Shown here: piece after piece, positions 53,406 to 64,000 of the stretch
How positions within the stretch are numbered: position 1 is the stretch's first letter
Layout of the letters: each line of letters starts with the position of its first letter
Assembly (NCBI RefSeq): GCF_036324505.1
Contig: NC_086354.1
Coordinates: forward strand, 18,538,707-18,602,706
DNA from: Eleginops maclovinus
Lineage: Eukaryota > Chordata > Actinopteri > Perciformes > Eleginopidae
Reading direction: 5' to 3'
DNA: 64,000 nt
Translations under genes and position numbers: made by a program
Notes under the pieces: model-generated
The model's input: the letters and a program-made list of their open reading frames with translations, nothing else
Told to the model about the DNA's origin: nothing
Databases searched by the model: none

Positions 53406-53849
53406 GACTGACTGAGCCACTGCTGGACAATAGTACGTAAGGCTTGAAGTCTTCCTTTGATATTTAAAGTGTATGGGAAAGAGTGTGCAAGCCATGTATT
53501 TGATACATGCATTGATGCTTTAACAGGAGCTTCTGTGAAAACAATTAGTCACTGAAGTATTTAAAGGATTACTTTACCTTAAAAATTTCCATACGAAGAA
53601 TTTGCAATAAGTCTCCCTGTCGGACGTTGAATCATTGAAGAAAACCTATTATTATTTATTCAATTTCAATGAGTGATGAGAATTAAAAAACTAAAAAAAT
53701 CTTAAGGCATTAAGGTACATTGGGACTGCGTTTAACACCAGCAGAAATAATTGAAAATCTATTTAAATGATTGATCGTACTGTATATGATTAACACAAGC
53801 AAAACATTCACTCGACATAAACACTGCTACCAGGATGTAAAAGCCTGTA

Positions 53850-54453
53850 TATTTATTTTTTGTCTAAAGGTGATATTATGAAATCAACAGATAATCAATG
53901 TTTACATTTTGTATTTCTTATGTATGTGAAACCATGATCAAACAGTCTGTCACCACCACCAGAATATGAAGGATATACAAGCACAATAGTCTCTCTGAGA
54001 GGTGGTGGACAAAAAAATAATGCTAATTAAAAACATAAATTGTTGAAGCTAAATTAAACAAGGCACTTAAATACACATCATTTGCCGTTTCTCTTTTGAG
54101 TTTGGAGAAATCAATGGGTTGTTATTTACAATGTCTTTGAATGCAACTATTTTAATTGTCTCAGTCTATAAAAGTAAAATGTCATCTACTTTAGCTTAAA
54201 GGATGATAAAATGCAATAGTTATATATAAAATATGGCAAAAATCATTAAGATACCAATCTACATTTAATTAATCAGTTCCTTTTTATAAAATATAAAATC
54301 AAAGACAATTTTGAGTTATAACAAACAGATTTATGTGTCAAATACAACATTCTTTTCATCATTAAAGCTAGTTATTGCCAACAGCATTGTGTTGTCAAAA
54401 GGGAAAATGAAATGCTGGTATTTACATCACAGAGTAATAACAGGCCCATTGTT
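53850..54453 (-). other. mrc1: mrc1 3' untranslated region
   Basis: On the minus strand, after the TAG of mrc1 (54454-54456), there is about 600 bp of AT-rich, gene-free sequence. A reverse-complement AATAAA is at 53852-53857, a plausible poly(A) signal. Confidence 0.45.
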
Positions 54454-57400
54454 CTATTCCTCTGCAATTTCTATCACATCCGGCTTGGACCGCTCGTTGT
54501 TGAAGAAGAGAGGGTTGTCGAAGGTTGATAACTTTTCGGTTAAACGTAAGCGATGGCCAGACTTCTTGAATAGAAACAAGGCAATGAATGTTCCTATGAC
54601 AATCGCAGTAATGACAAGGGCAACTATCAAAAAGACGCGGCCACGGGTTTGAAGATCCATCACTGGAGTTACTGTACAGAATCAACATGTAGATGATGAG
54701 CACGAAGAACAAATGTAACATTTCTGACTTAATATACAAATGTATTGATGTATCTTACCAGTTGTCTGTGTCACTTGTTGAGTAACTACTGTAGAAAGAT
54801 AACACAATTGAAACTTTTAAGAAAAGCATCTCATTTATTTTATTATAACATCTGAATCAATTTGAGAATAGATTTTTTTTAACACAATGACCAATGAAAA
54901 ACACAATCTTGTCATGTTCTAAATATTTAGTCCTATTTTGTATGATGATCTTACCTTTGGCAGTTTTGCAAATATATCCTCTGTCATACCACCGGTTCCC
55001 TGTTGTCCATTTACCATCCTCAGTTCTAATCGATCCGTATTCGCCGCCCTGTGGTTGACCCAAACGCCAGTTACTGTAGTCCACAATGCTGCTGTCCAAC
55101 CACTGCCACATGCCTGGAGAGAAATTGAATTCTGTATTTTTTTTCCTTTACTTCAAGATTTTTTGGGGACCAGATGAAGTATTTCTTGAATTGAACACCC
55201 AATATCTTTCCATTTTAATACAAACTGCAACATAATCAAATGTTTAGTCTCCTTTTAACTCTTTTTTTGACTGAGAAATACATAAATGTGTGTTCACGAC
55301 CAGGTTAATCATCGGAAAACAAGTTTGATTTTAAGTGGTTTTTGGGGCCAGAAAATCAAAAAAAGCTGAAAGATGCTAAAACATATGTGGACTTGAGGAC
55401 ATATGCAGACCTGAAGATAGTCCTTGCAGGTTTTGCAGTTAATCAATGCCTTTCATATTACACTTACAATTTGGATGGAAACATTTGAATGGGTGCAGCT
55501 GTATTTGTTTCATACTCTTTTTCTTAACTGAACATAGTTTATATGCCTGTTTTAGTTCTGTATTCAGCAGGAATACATATATTATTAATAGCAATTCTCT
55601 AACCTTTTTTTTCAGAGTTTATGTATCACAAGTACAATGTTCCTTCTTTATCTTCTAGTGTAGCTTAATTTGAAATGTGACTGTACCTGTGTGAGTTTGG
55701 TACAAGCCGATCCAGAAAGTCTGTTGGTTGTCTTTAAATCTTACAATATTGTTAAAAATGAAGTCCTTTTCAGAAGGGTGTGTGATGCTGGCTAGAGTTC
55801 CACCTTAATTCACAAAGAAACAAACAAGCAAACAAAGAAAACTGTAATCGATTCTAAATACAGCTAATTGATAATTCATTTGTGTTAGATCATTTATAGA
55901 AAGTACCTACCATGTCTTACACAGTTAGCAGATGCATCAGGCCATTCAACATGTTCTAATAAAAATAAGTAACAGTAACCCCTAAATTGTAGCCAGCTGT
56001 TTTTCTGACTCGTGTGATGGGGCCTTTCTGGGTCATCAGGGCACAATCCTGGAAAATCGCTTGACTCGGTGGGTGGCACATCTGTGAATGAGAGGGACAT
56101 TAATGACATTTGGATCCACTAATTACTGTAAAGTACATTCTTTCAAATCAAATGCACACAAGTACTTTTATCACCAATTTAACAATATTGTAAAACGAGG
56201 TCCAAACAGCTAAAGGCATGATGTTAGTGTGGAAAAACAGAAACTAAAAAATATTGTGATATCCTGCCTTTATAAACGGTACAACACCTCCTTTTATGAG
56301 TATCTTCTTCTAATCTTTAAGAATGACTGATAATAAGATAAATGGGGGCATAATATTGAGCTGCTTCAATGTGCAGCAGGGCAAAGGGTGTGTTCTCTTG
56401 ACACAGCAATGTTAGGGAGCGCTCTGCTTCCAGGCTTCCAGTGTCGTATCAAAGTCACCTTTTTAGAACCGTGACAACACCATAAGATGACAACATAAAC
56501 TTTAACAATGACTTATTAATTTATTGAAATGTACGTTAGCTTTACCTGTAGACTTCATGCAAATGCCGTTTAAGTTCCGATTGCAGTTGGTAGTGATCCA
56601 CTTTCCATCTAAATCCACAACCACACAAGATCTGATTGAGCTTGGTTCCCCTCTAGCCCATTTGGTAAAGGTGATGGGCCAGCCATCAATAAATCTGAAA
56701 TATCCGGCAGTCTGAAAGCAAAGATTGATCAAACGGCTTCAGATTTATGAATAGAAAATATTGGCTAGTTAAGTGATCTTTTAATGCAAATATGTAATCT
56801 TTAATAATTATTACGGTAAGGACTAAAACAAAAATAACACTTTTCTTTTCACTATTGAAAACTATTTTATAGGTTTTCTTTTTTTTAAATATATAGGTTT
56901 TGTGGATCTTAATAATTTAAATACAGTACATGAGATTAATACTGATCTATTAGGATTTTCTCATGGAAAAAACAAAACAACTTTTAATAAATATAAAACA
57001 AATTACAATTCAATCATTACAAGTACAATCACGAAGGTACAAATCTTCAGATTTGGCTCTTTACCTGATTTTTGTTCATTCCAATCCACAGAGGAGTATT
57101 GAGTTTTATAGCCATCAGCTCAACATACGCATGTGACCACTCGTTACGCAGGCTGGCTAACTTTGCACCATCACGTTCACAATACTGCTTGGCTGCATCC
57201 CAGCTCATATTTTGGGTAACGATCTTAAAAGAGTCATTCAATATTTTGACATAGTCGGTAAACGTAGCTTCAGGTTCAGGTTCTGGGAGAGAGGGATCTG
57301 TTGAACGTGAGAAATAACACAAATTACGTTTTTTCCATTCATTTTTAAAGGCAGAGCTCTTGTTGTCGATATACAGATACGTATTGTTATTTTCAGTTTT

Positions 57401-60400
57401 CCTATCCTGGTCTTTTTTAAATCAATCTTGGTGTATTTAAACAGAAACACTCAAGGGTAAGGGCCAAGGAAAGGCTCACCAACATTTCGAAGACAGACGT
57501 ATCCGCTGGTGTCATTGCAGGACTTTTTTATCCATTTTCCAATACCAAAGTCAGGATTGGTAGACAAAGCACCACAATTGTTCCCCTGAAAACAGTGATG
57601 GTATAAAAAGGTTCAATGTAGATTACTTTTTATTTTATTTAGATATATTATGAAAAAGTGATATTCCAAAATATTGGAAACAGTGTGTCAAAAAATATTA
57701 CCTCCTCATCCAGATGAAACAAGCTAAAACTCTTCAATGTCAAATCAAGATTTTAGAAATGGGTTTGAAAACATATATTAGGAACAATACAGATACATTT
57801 AATTTATCAAAATTGTGAATTACGATTGTATTTACAGGTTAAATAACTTCAGCTTATTATACAAGTGTGATGTATTTTGACTCCCTAGTTCAGACAAAAC
57901 TAAGTTTAAATAATTTTAAGTAAAATATCAAAGGTGATTTACCTCATGAAAGCGGTGCCTCTGAAATGTAAAATGGTAGAAATATTTTCCAATTAAAAAC
58001 CCCAAAATATAACTGATTAAATGTTCTTAAAGCCCTAAGTTGACATTATGTTTCTTTGTTGAGTTTAATTATGTTACCATGTAAGGGTGATGAATACTGC
58101 TCATTATACGATAGTTCTTATATTAGGAACAATACAGATGCATTTCATTTATCAAAATTGTGAATTACAATTGTATGTACAGGTGAAATAATACCAGCTT
58201 GTTATACAAGTGTGATGTATTGTGACTCCCAAGTTCAGAAAAAACTAAGTTTAAATCATTTAAAATAAAATATCAAAGAAGATTTACCTCATGAAAGTGA
58301 TGCCTCTGAAATGTAAAATGGTAGAAATATTTTCCAATTAAAAACCCCAAAATATAACTGATTAAATGTTATTAAAGTCCTAAGTTGACATTATGTTTCT
58401 TTTTGAGTTTAATTATGTTACCATGTAAGGGTGATGAATACTGCTCATTATACGATAGTTCTGCAAAGAGTAAAAAGAAAAAAAAGTTAAAATAAACGTT
58501 TTTAGCAGAAGCCTCTTTAACCTAAAATTAGTGCGGAACTTATTATGTCCACTTACTTCCATTCCCCAGTTGGTGTATCTCATTGGTCGCCCATCAGTCC
58601 AGTAAAATGATAATTTATTTATTCTAAGCAAACCAATCCACAGGTCTTTGGTGGGTGCCTCAGCCATTTCAGTGGTCAAAAAGACTGAAAATTAAACACA
58701 TATTCATCATATTATTAATGATTTTTTTGGTTTTCAGATTTGCCTGAATATACACAAACTGCACTATAGTGGGCTCTATATAAAGTTCAAATGGTCAAAA
58801 TAGTTTTTGGGTCAATGACTCAAGTCTGTTTAGTCCAGTGTCCTGTTAGAGCTTAGCCTCGAAATCTAGGCGCACCCTAGCGGTAGCAAATTGAATTTGC
58901 AGCCAGGGTTCAGCCTAGAAACTCCTCGTTAGCTCACGACCTGCAAAACCCGAACTCTGGTTTGGCCAATCACATTGTGTGATTGTCGGTGGGCGGGCTT
59001 AACGTAATGACAACAGAGTTGGGACCGTTCCGCTTGTAGTCCCTGCCGGTCTCTGCTACATGTAAATAAAGAAGATGGCTGCTGCTGGCGAACAGCAGTC
59101 TTTCGAATCGGCGCCATATGTCACCACCGGATTTGCATGCCTACCCGATTTGCACTGGTCCGCCATATTGGACAGCTACGGACGGCCATCCAAATAGGAC
59201 ATTCGACAGCAAAGCAGAAAAAAACCCTCAAAAGACCCGACAACAAGAATCTGACCGAGAGAGAGTCATTGTTATTACAACGTAACTTCACGATTATTTA
59301 AGAACTCCTATTAGTGGTATAGGTACATTCTTTGAATAAGTGAAAAATGGATTTAACTTCTGTTCACAGCTATCATACTGAAAAAATACTTGTATTTACT
59401 GTATGCTTTTACATGCTATTTAAATGTATGCCAATAATAATTTATATTGAATTCTTAGCTGTGAATGTCTTTTATTTAAATAAATAAAATCAAATGATAT
59501 CGTCACCCTTGTCAGTGATTGACTTGAACACTGAGAATGTTTTATTAACTTCATAAAAGTTTAAAACTCAATTTAAATCCATTCCTCACTTATTCAAAGA
59601 ATGTACCTATACCACTAATAGGAGTTCTTAAAAAATGGTGAAGTTATGTTGTAATAACAATAACTCCTCTCTCTCGTTCAGATTCTTGTCGTCGGGTCTT
59701 TTGAGGATTTTTTTCTGCTTTGCGGAACGCCACCGCTGTGTCGAATGTCCTATTTCGGATGCCGTCCGTAGCCGTCCTTAATGGCGGGCATGCAAATCTG
59801 GTAGTGACACCATGCATACACAACACACCATACACGAAACAGTTGCCCATGGACTCTTTTCCGTCGCTCTGACTACGTCACTCTTCGTTGGTCTGATTAG
59901 TTGTAGGGCTATCCTATTGCGTGGAGAGGGAATTTGATAGACAACCGTTTATCCCGCCCCTCGGATTAGGTCTGTTTTGCCAGGCTAGTTAGAGCTGGGA
60001 TCTTTTACACAAATAACTTTGTATACATTTTATGCCTGCAGAATCCAGACAAATATTTCAGATTAAAGGAAATATTTATGAACCCAGCCAAATGTCTCAA
60101 TCCTAATTTGTCTTCATAAAAAAAAAACATAAAACACACCTTGTGCTTTTCTTGAGAAAATTGATGCCAACTTTCCTCCCATTGCTCTGCATTGTTTCTG
60201 TGCTCCATTGAACGTCACTTCCTGTGTATTAATGACGATGTAGCACTAGGTGAAAAATTAAAAACAGCTTTGAGTGTCTCAAAAAGCATATGTTTATTTT
60301 GTTTATACACACATAGTTCATGCAAAATCAGTTGTATCCCCACCCTGCCAAACAATAATGCAAAGTGACTACTGACCTTTAAATCAAATTGTTTCCAGTT

Positions 60401-62423
60401 TTGTGGACAGCCGCCTTTTGGTAGAACTGTTGGTGCTACAGTGGCGTTGGCCGGTGGTGAGCCGCTTCGTTTACAAATGGATTTGTGCTCATGCCCACAG
60501 TTATAATCATGCCAGAACCCTGTAAGCCAATCAAAAATGATAAATAACAGTCTAGCAAAATGTATTTGCATTTTTACTTTAAAATGCAAATGTATTGATT
60601 CATTCTTAATAACATGGATATACAGATGTGGACAAAATTGTTGGTACTCTTCCGTTAAAATAAGAAAAACCACAACGGTCCCTGAAATAACTTGAAACTG
60701 ACAAAAGTAAAAATAAATACAAATGTATTGAAAACTAACCATCATTTTGGTCCAGGCTAGTTTCAGTATTTTGTTTTTTTAAATGATTCTGTTGAACCAC
60801 AATTCAAAAGCGATGTCCGATTTTCATTCATTATTTTTCAATACAGTTTTATTTATTATTACTTTTGTCAGTTGCAAGGTGTTTCAGTGACCATTGTGGG
60901 GTTTTCTTTCTTACGGAATGGTACCAACAATTTCGTCCACGTCTGTATAAGAATGCCAGTTTAGATAATCAATTTTAAGTTACTCACCCATTTCAGAAGT
61001 GATGACAGCACAGGTCTCAAAATTATTTTGAGAATTAGGTTGATTTATATCCCACCTTTGAAACACCACTGGAGAACCATCCTTCCACCTTTTGGGAATT
61101 TAAAAGACGCATCCATTATTTTCATTATCATATTTAAATGTAAAAGTGTTTTCTATTGCAAAAAACTATGACAAAAGTAGCTATGCCCTTAAATCCAGGC
61201 ATTAAAAAAATATATATTTTGTACAAAGAAGTAATTTAACGGCTTGATGATTGATGCTGCACTATTTCTATATATTTTTGTCTTTGCGCATTTTATAAAT
61301 AAGTATTCAATGTGTAAGAGGTTGCTTGTAAGGACAACCCACATAACTACTGCCCAACCCAGCAGTCCCCCTCAGCTCTCCAAAGCCCTTTAGACTACTT
61401 TTGATCAATATTTTCTGGCCTCAGCTTTTATCATCTTGCTTACCAGCCATGGCAGAAAGCAGTTTTTTGGATGAACCGACTGTATACCAAATACCTGCCA
61501 CTAAACGGCAGACACTTAAAGTTAGAAGCTTGTGAACAAAATGGAACATCTATCATGCTCAACATACTGATGTTTCCATCTCAGAGTTGGTGAAGACCAA
61601 ATCAAAACTCAAAGTAAATTAATATTTAGTTTACTAACTTATTAACAATCAAGTAGCTACATCATCCACATGTCTTTTATACTTTTCTTCAACTATTATC
61701 TCCTTTTTTGTTGAATCCTATATTCATTATTTGAGTAATGCTTACCCATAAGTTTCATCAAGATCTACGTACAGGCCTATCCAGTAAAAACCATTATTTC
61801 TGGACACCTACACACAGAAAAAGGGCAAAAGTAACACCAGCATTATTTACTTTGCAGTATGTTTTGAGCTCAAATGCTATGGCCAATGAGTAAAGTCATT
61901 AATGTAGAACAAATGTCACTCGCCTGTTTCCATAAAAAGAGACTTTCAGCTTCACTGTTGATCGTTACCAAGTCACTATGCCTATTTTGGCAGTAGCGAC
62001 GAGCTTCTTCCATATCCATTGACCTTAAGTTAATATAATACTGATTCCCATTCCATTCTAGCCACCCGTCTGAGGTCCTATTGTAGTCTGAAAACATGTC
62101 ACAAATATATGATATTACAGATAATGTGTACAGTTTGTCCAGATTTCAGTTGCTTTATGGCCATACTGTACAAATGGCTTGGCTATATAAGTTGTAAAGA
62201 GATTCATGATCCTCAGTGTTAATCCTTCTCACTTTGGTAGTCAAATATAATATATTACAACAGCATGTGTAAAATGTTCTATTGTCCAGTGAAATTCAGC
62301 ACCGTAAAAAATTAAGAGACCACTCTAAATGTTTCTTCAATCTTTATCTCCCTTTGTATGGCAGTCATTCCAGTGTCTGTTTAATTCCAACACAGAGAAC
62401 TGTGTCAGTATTTGATAGAATAC

Positions 62424-62496
<73 letters not shown>

Positions 62497-63784
62497 TTCA
62501 TTTAACTCAAAGACATACCTATAAATAATAAAACAAGAGAAAATAATAATGCTGAAATGGTCTCTTCATTTTTCCCAGGGCTGTATGTCTTAATCACTAC
62601 CCTTGATTTGTTTATCTAGCATCACTTCTTTCAAAAACAATTCCCCAATTTGAGATGAATAAATTATCTATCTATCTATCTATCCATCTATCCATCTATC
62701 CATCCATCCATCTATCCATCCATCCATCCATCCATCAGGTTACAATTGTAATTTGTCCAATCCTTATGAAAAAAGCTATAAAACTCACATTTCCATAAGG
62801 CTCATCTGTATGTGTTCAGTAAGCATGCTTACTTTCCATACTAAGATAGTAAATACAATACAAAGTTAAGTTTGAACTTTTCTATATGGTTATGAAATGG
62901 CACAAACTTACAAGGAGTGACGGGGCCTGCGGTTGGATTTGGAGTTTTTCCTGTAAGGAGATAGACAGAAGAACATTTGACTCAGAAATCTAAACAGAGC
63001 ACTGGAGTTATATTAGGCAACTTTAGGTTGAGTTTACCTAAATACTTTAGAGAAAGACAGTTAACAGTAACAAAAGAGTGACAAGCTCTTCTTTGAAAAC
63101 ACTTGAAACAAACGAAATGGATTCAGCTCCTCCTCTTACCTGCACGGATCTGGCATAGCCAATCACGGAAGCTCTCACAGTGCAAATCGTTCCACTGCTT
63201 TGCCCTATCTATGTCTATTTCAGTGCAAGATTCTATATTGTGTTTGTTGTTAGGCTCGTCATGCTTCCAGTGTTGAAAATTCAGCTGTGAAAACAAGAGA
63301 AAAATACACAATTCATTATTTCAATGTGTATTTCATTAGTTATTCCTAACTAAATGTTATAGCTTTTAAAGTAGAATACTGTTTACTCACTGGAGATCCA
63401 TCGTTCCACACATAACCGGTTGTTGGGTCAGGGGCACTAAGTCCAATCCAGGCTCTACCATATCCACCTCTGAACAATATTTATATTATGATTATATTAT
63501 CATAATTATCACAACATTTAAAAAGTATTAAAAGAATAACATTTTGCCTAATTTAGAAGTCATCTGTAAATGCATGCCCCAGTGCTCTGTTGGACTGGGT
63601 GACCCTTATCTTTTTCTTTAGCCAGTTTATATATTTTTATTTTTGTACTTTGACAGTTCATACTGTCAAATTACCGTGTTGTTATGGATTCAAGGTCCTC
63701 AGCACTGTGGATACTGAGCAGGTCCCCCCCGAGGTCCATGCAGTACTTCCTTGCATCAAACCATGTCCTCATGTCAGATTGTGA
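54454..63784 (-). CDS. mrc1: Macrophage mannose receptor 1 (MRC1), 3' half: CTLD4 to cytoplasmic tail; 5' part beyond window
   Basis: Exons in transcript order: 63784-63675, 63469-63391, 63284-63140, 62950-62912, 62087-61924, 61807-61746, 61088-60988, 60519-60377, 60245-60140, 58684-58557, (optional mini-exons), 57585-57480, 57297-57065, 56711-56546, 56081-55911, 55803-55687, 55113-54955, 54788-54759, 54671-54454; phases join throughout, giving about 758 residues. CTLD4 has DEPNN and WNDLHC, the Ca2+/mannose-binding ligands. CTLD5 has QPN and WHD in place of EPN and WND. CTLD6, 7 and 8 follow, then a linker, one membrane helix (VFLIVALVITAIVIGTFIAL) and a 40-residue tail with FDNPLFF. MRC1 is a type I endocytic receptor of macrophages and endothelium for mannose-, fucose- and GlcNAc-ended glycans. 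The intron after 61924 starts GC instead of GT. The large number of lectin domains and the human-like order make MRC1 far more likely than PLA2R1, LY75 or MRC2. Confidence 0.9.
57702..57731 (-). CDS. mrc1: Candidate mini-exon m3 of mrc1 CTLD6 (30 nt)
   Basis: On the minus strand, a segment ending GATGAGGAG before a gtaata donor can be read as 30 in-phase bases, SFSLFHLDEE, using a weak acceptor (attgaag). A stronger acceptor (gttttag) would give 22 bases and a shifted frame. With the 30-base form, the loop between NWG and the next Cys (GNNC) has nearly the human length. Confidence 0.4.
57943..57960 (-). CDS. mrc1: Candidate mini-exon m2 of mrc1 CTLD6 (18 nt, duplicated)
   Basis: Minus strand: acatttcag, then AGGCACCGCTTTCATGAG, then gtaaatcac. 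It is 18 bases, in phase 0 with both neighbours, and encodes RHRFHE. It differs from its duplicate at 58288 by two bases, one of which changes Arg to His. Confidence 0.5.
58288..58305 (-). CDS. mrc1: Candidate mini-exon m1 of mrc1 CTLD6 (18 nt, duplicated)
   Basis: Minus strand: ccattttacatttcag, then AGGCATCACTTTCATGAG, then gtaaatcttc. It is 18 bases, in phase 0, and encodes RHHFHE. It lies between the exon ending YTNWGME (58557) and the exon starting GNNCGALS (57585). Confidence 0.5.
58854..59987. mobile_element. Non-autonomous DNA transposon, ~1.13 kb, with internal foldback
   Basis: Nine-base target duplications GTTAGAGCT flank the element (58845-58853 and 59988-59996). The ends are short inverted repeats, TAGCCTCG on the left and ...CCAGGCTA on the right. 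Inside, arms of about 250 bp at 59112-59362 and 59568-59815 are inverted copies of each other around a loop of about 205 bp; a recognisable pair is CTATTAGTGGTATAGGTACA and its complement. No transposase frame is present. A 9-bp duplication fits Mutator-like or related families, but I cannot assign one. The element lies in the mrc1 intron between the exons at 60140 and 58684. Confidence 0.75.
60623..60945. mobile_element. Palindromic Tc1/mariner-type MITE, ~323 bp
   Basis: The left end CAGATGTGGACAAAATTGTT and the right end AACAATTTCGTCCACGTCTG are inverted copies, and inverted similarity continues inward for over 100 bp on each side (ACAAAAGTAA...TTACTTTTGT). TA dinucleotides flank both ends, as after mariner-type insertion. 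There is no coding capacity. The element lies in the mrc1 intron between the exons at 60988 and 60519. Confidence 0.82.
62296..62590. mobile_element. Probable MITE containing an (AAT)n expansion
   Basis: The left end carries AATTAAGAGACCAC (about 62309-62323). The right end carries TGGTCTCTTCATTTTTCCCAGG (about 62559-62580), which is its approximate inverted copy. Between them lies a pure (AAT)n run of about 70 bp at 62422-62494. Intronic in mrc1. Confidence 0.5.
62666..62738. repeat. (ATCT)n/(ATCC)n tetranucleotide array
   Basis: About 73 bp, changing from ATCT units to ATCC units along its length. Intronic in mrc1. Confidence 0.93.
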
Positions 63785-64000
63785 CTGTTTAAACAGCTAC
63801 AACAACACAAAAGAAATCATTTTCAACATGGTTCGGCAGTGTTAGGTCACTGTGAGCCAGTTGAGTAGTAACAACGCTTTCTTTATCAGTTATTGAAAAG
63901 ACATAAACATTTCTATATATCTGAACCAGGGAATGGAATTAGCACCTCCTATTCAGGTCACCTGCTTCAATGCTAGTTTTCTTTATAATAACAAATATTT

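Larger units (their letters stand above)
57776..58462. repeat. Tandem duplication, two ~343-bp units, inside an mrc1 intron
   Basis: Unit 1 begins TATTAGGAACAATACAGATA at 57776 and unit 2 begins TATTAGGAACAATACAGATG at 58121. The two match along their whole length to ATAGTTCT (58118 and 58462) with scattered substitutions and a few small indels. Each unit contains one copy of an 18-nt mini-exon with its splice sites. Confidence 0.92.

Noticed and set aside
60215..60745. 176-codon continuous minus-strand frame
   Set aside because: Only the part at 60377-60519 is an mrc1 exon. The rest reads through intron and a MITE, and the reading frame there has no lectin features.

Overview
The window is vertebrate, almost certainly teleost fish, genomic DNA. 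The genes are split into many short GT–AG exons. Long CA/GT microsatellites are abundant. The interspersed repeats are fish types: a tRNA-headed SINE, a Tc1 fossil, palindromic MITEs and a 'spend-time-on-teleost-introns' set of old high-copy repeats. The proteins match bony-vertebrate families closely.

Layout. (1) 1–1.3 kb: 3' end of an unidentified plus-strand gene with two poly(A) signals. (2) 2.49–13.2 kb, plus: stam, a complete 14-exon gene (VHS, UIM, SH3, coiled-coil core, Y/P/Q-rich tail) with a long 3'UTR. A Tc1-like transposon fossil lies in its eighth intron. (3) 14.16–18.6 kb, plus: tmem236, a complete four-exon multipass membrane protein. (4) 18.6–21.4 kb: intergenic and promoter DNA. 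(5) 21.47–51.9 kb, plus: a divergent cacnb2-type calcium-channel beta subunit. It has a palmitoylation-type first exon, two further possible first exons, a long first intron region, SH3–HOOK–GK exons, and an unusual His-rich/Arg-Asp-repeat C-terminus. (6) 51.9–53.8 kb: intergenic repeats. (7) 54.45–63.78 kb, minus: the 3' half of mrc1 (macrophage mannose receptor) from C-type lectin domain 4 to the cytoplasmic tail. Its 5' part lies beyond the right edge.

The gene set is the human 10p12 block (STAM, TMEM236, MRC1, CACNB2) in a different arrangement. Here mrc1 is inverted and lies beyond cacnb2, tail to tail with it, and no SLC39A12 is seen between them. The genes are not a pathway; they are linked by ancestry. 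STAM sorts ubiquitinated receptors at endosomes, MRC1 is an endocytic lectin, CACNB2 traffics and gates voltage-gated calcium channels, and the role of TMEM236 is not established.

The most unusual signals are: a 345-bp tandem duplication inside mrc1 that has copied an 18-nt in-phase mini-exon in CTLD6; a 9-nt in-phase microexon candidate in the guanylate-kinase-like region of cacnb2; a mixed-charge Arg/Asp repeat tail on the calcium-channel beta subunit; and dinucleotide arrays placed within a few bases of several 5' splice sites. All exon structures were read by eye from splice signals, reading phase and remembered family sequences. No search or transcript data were available.
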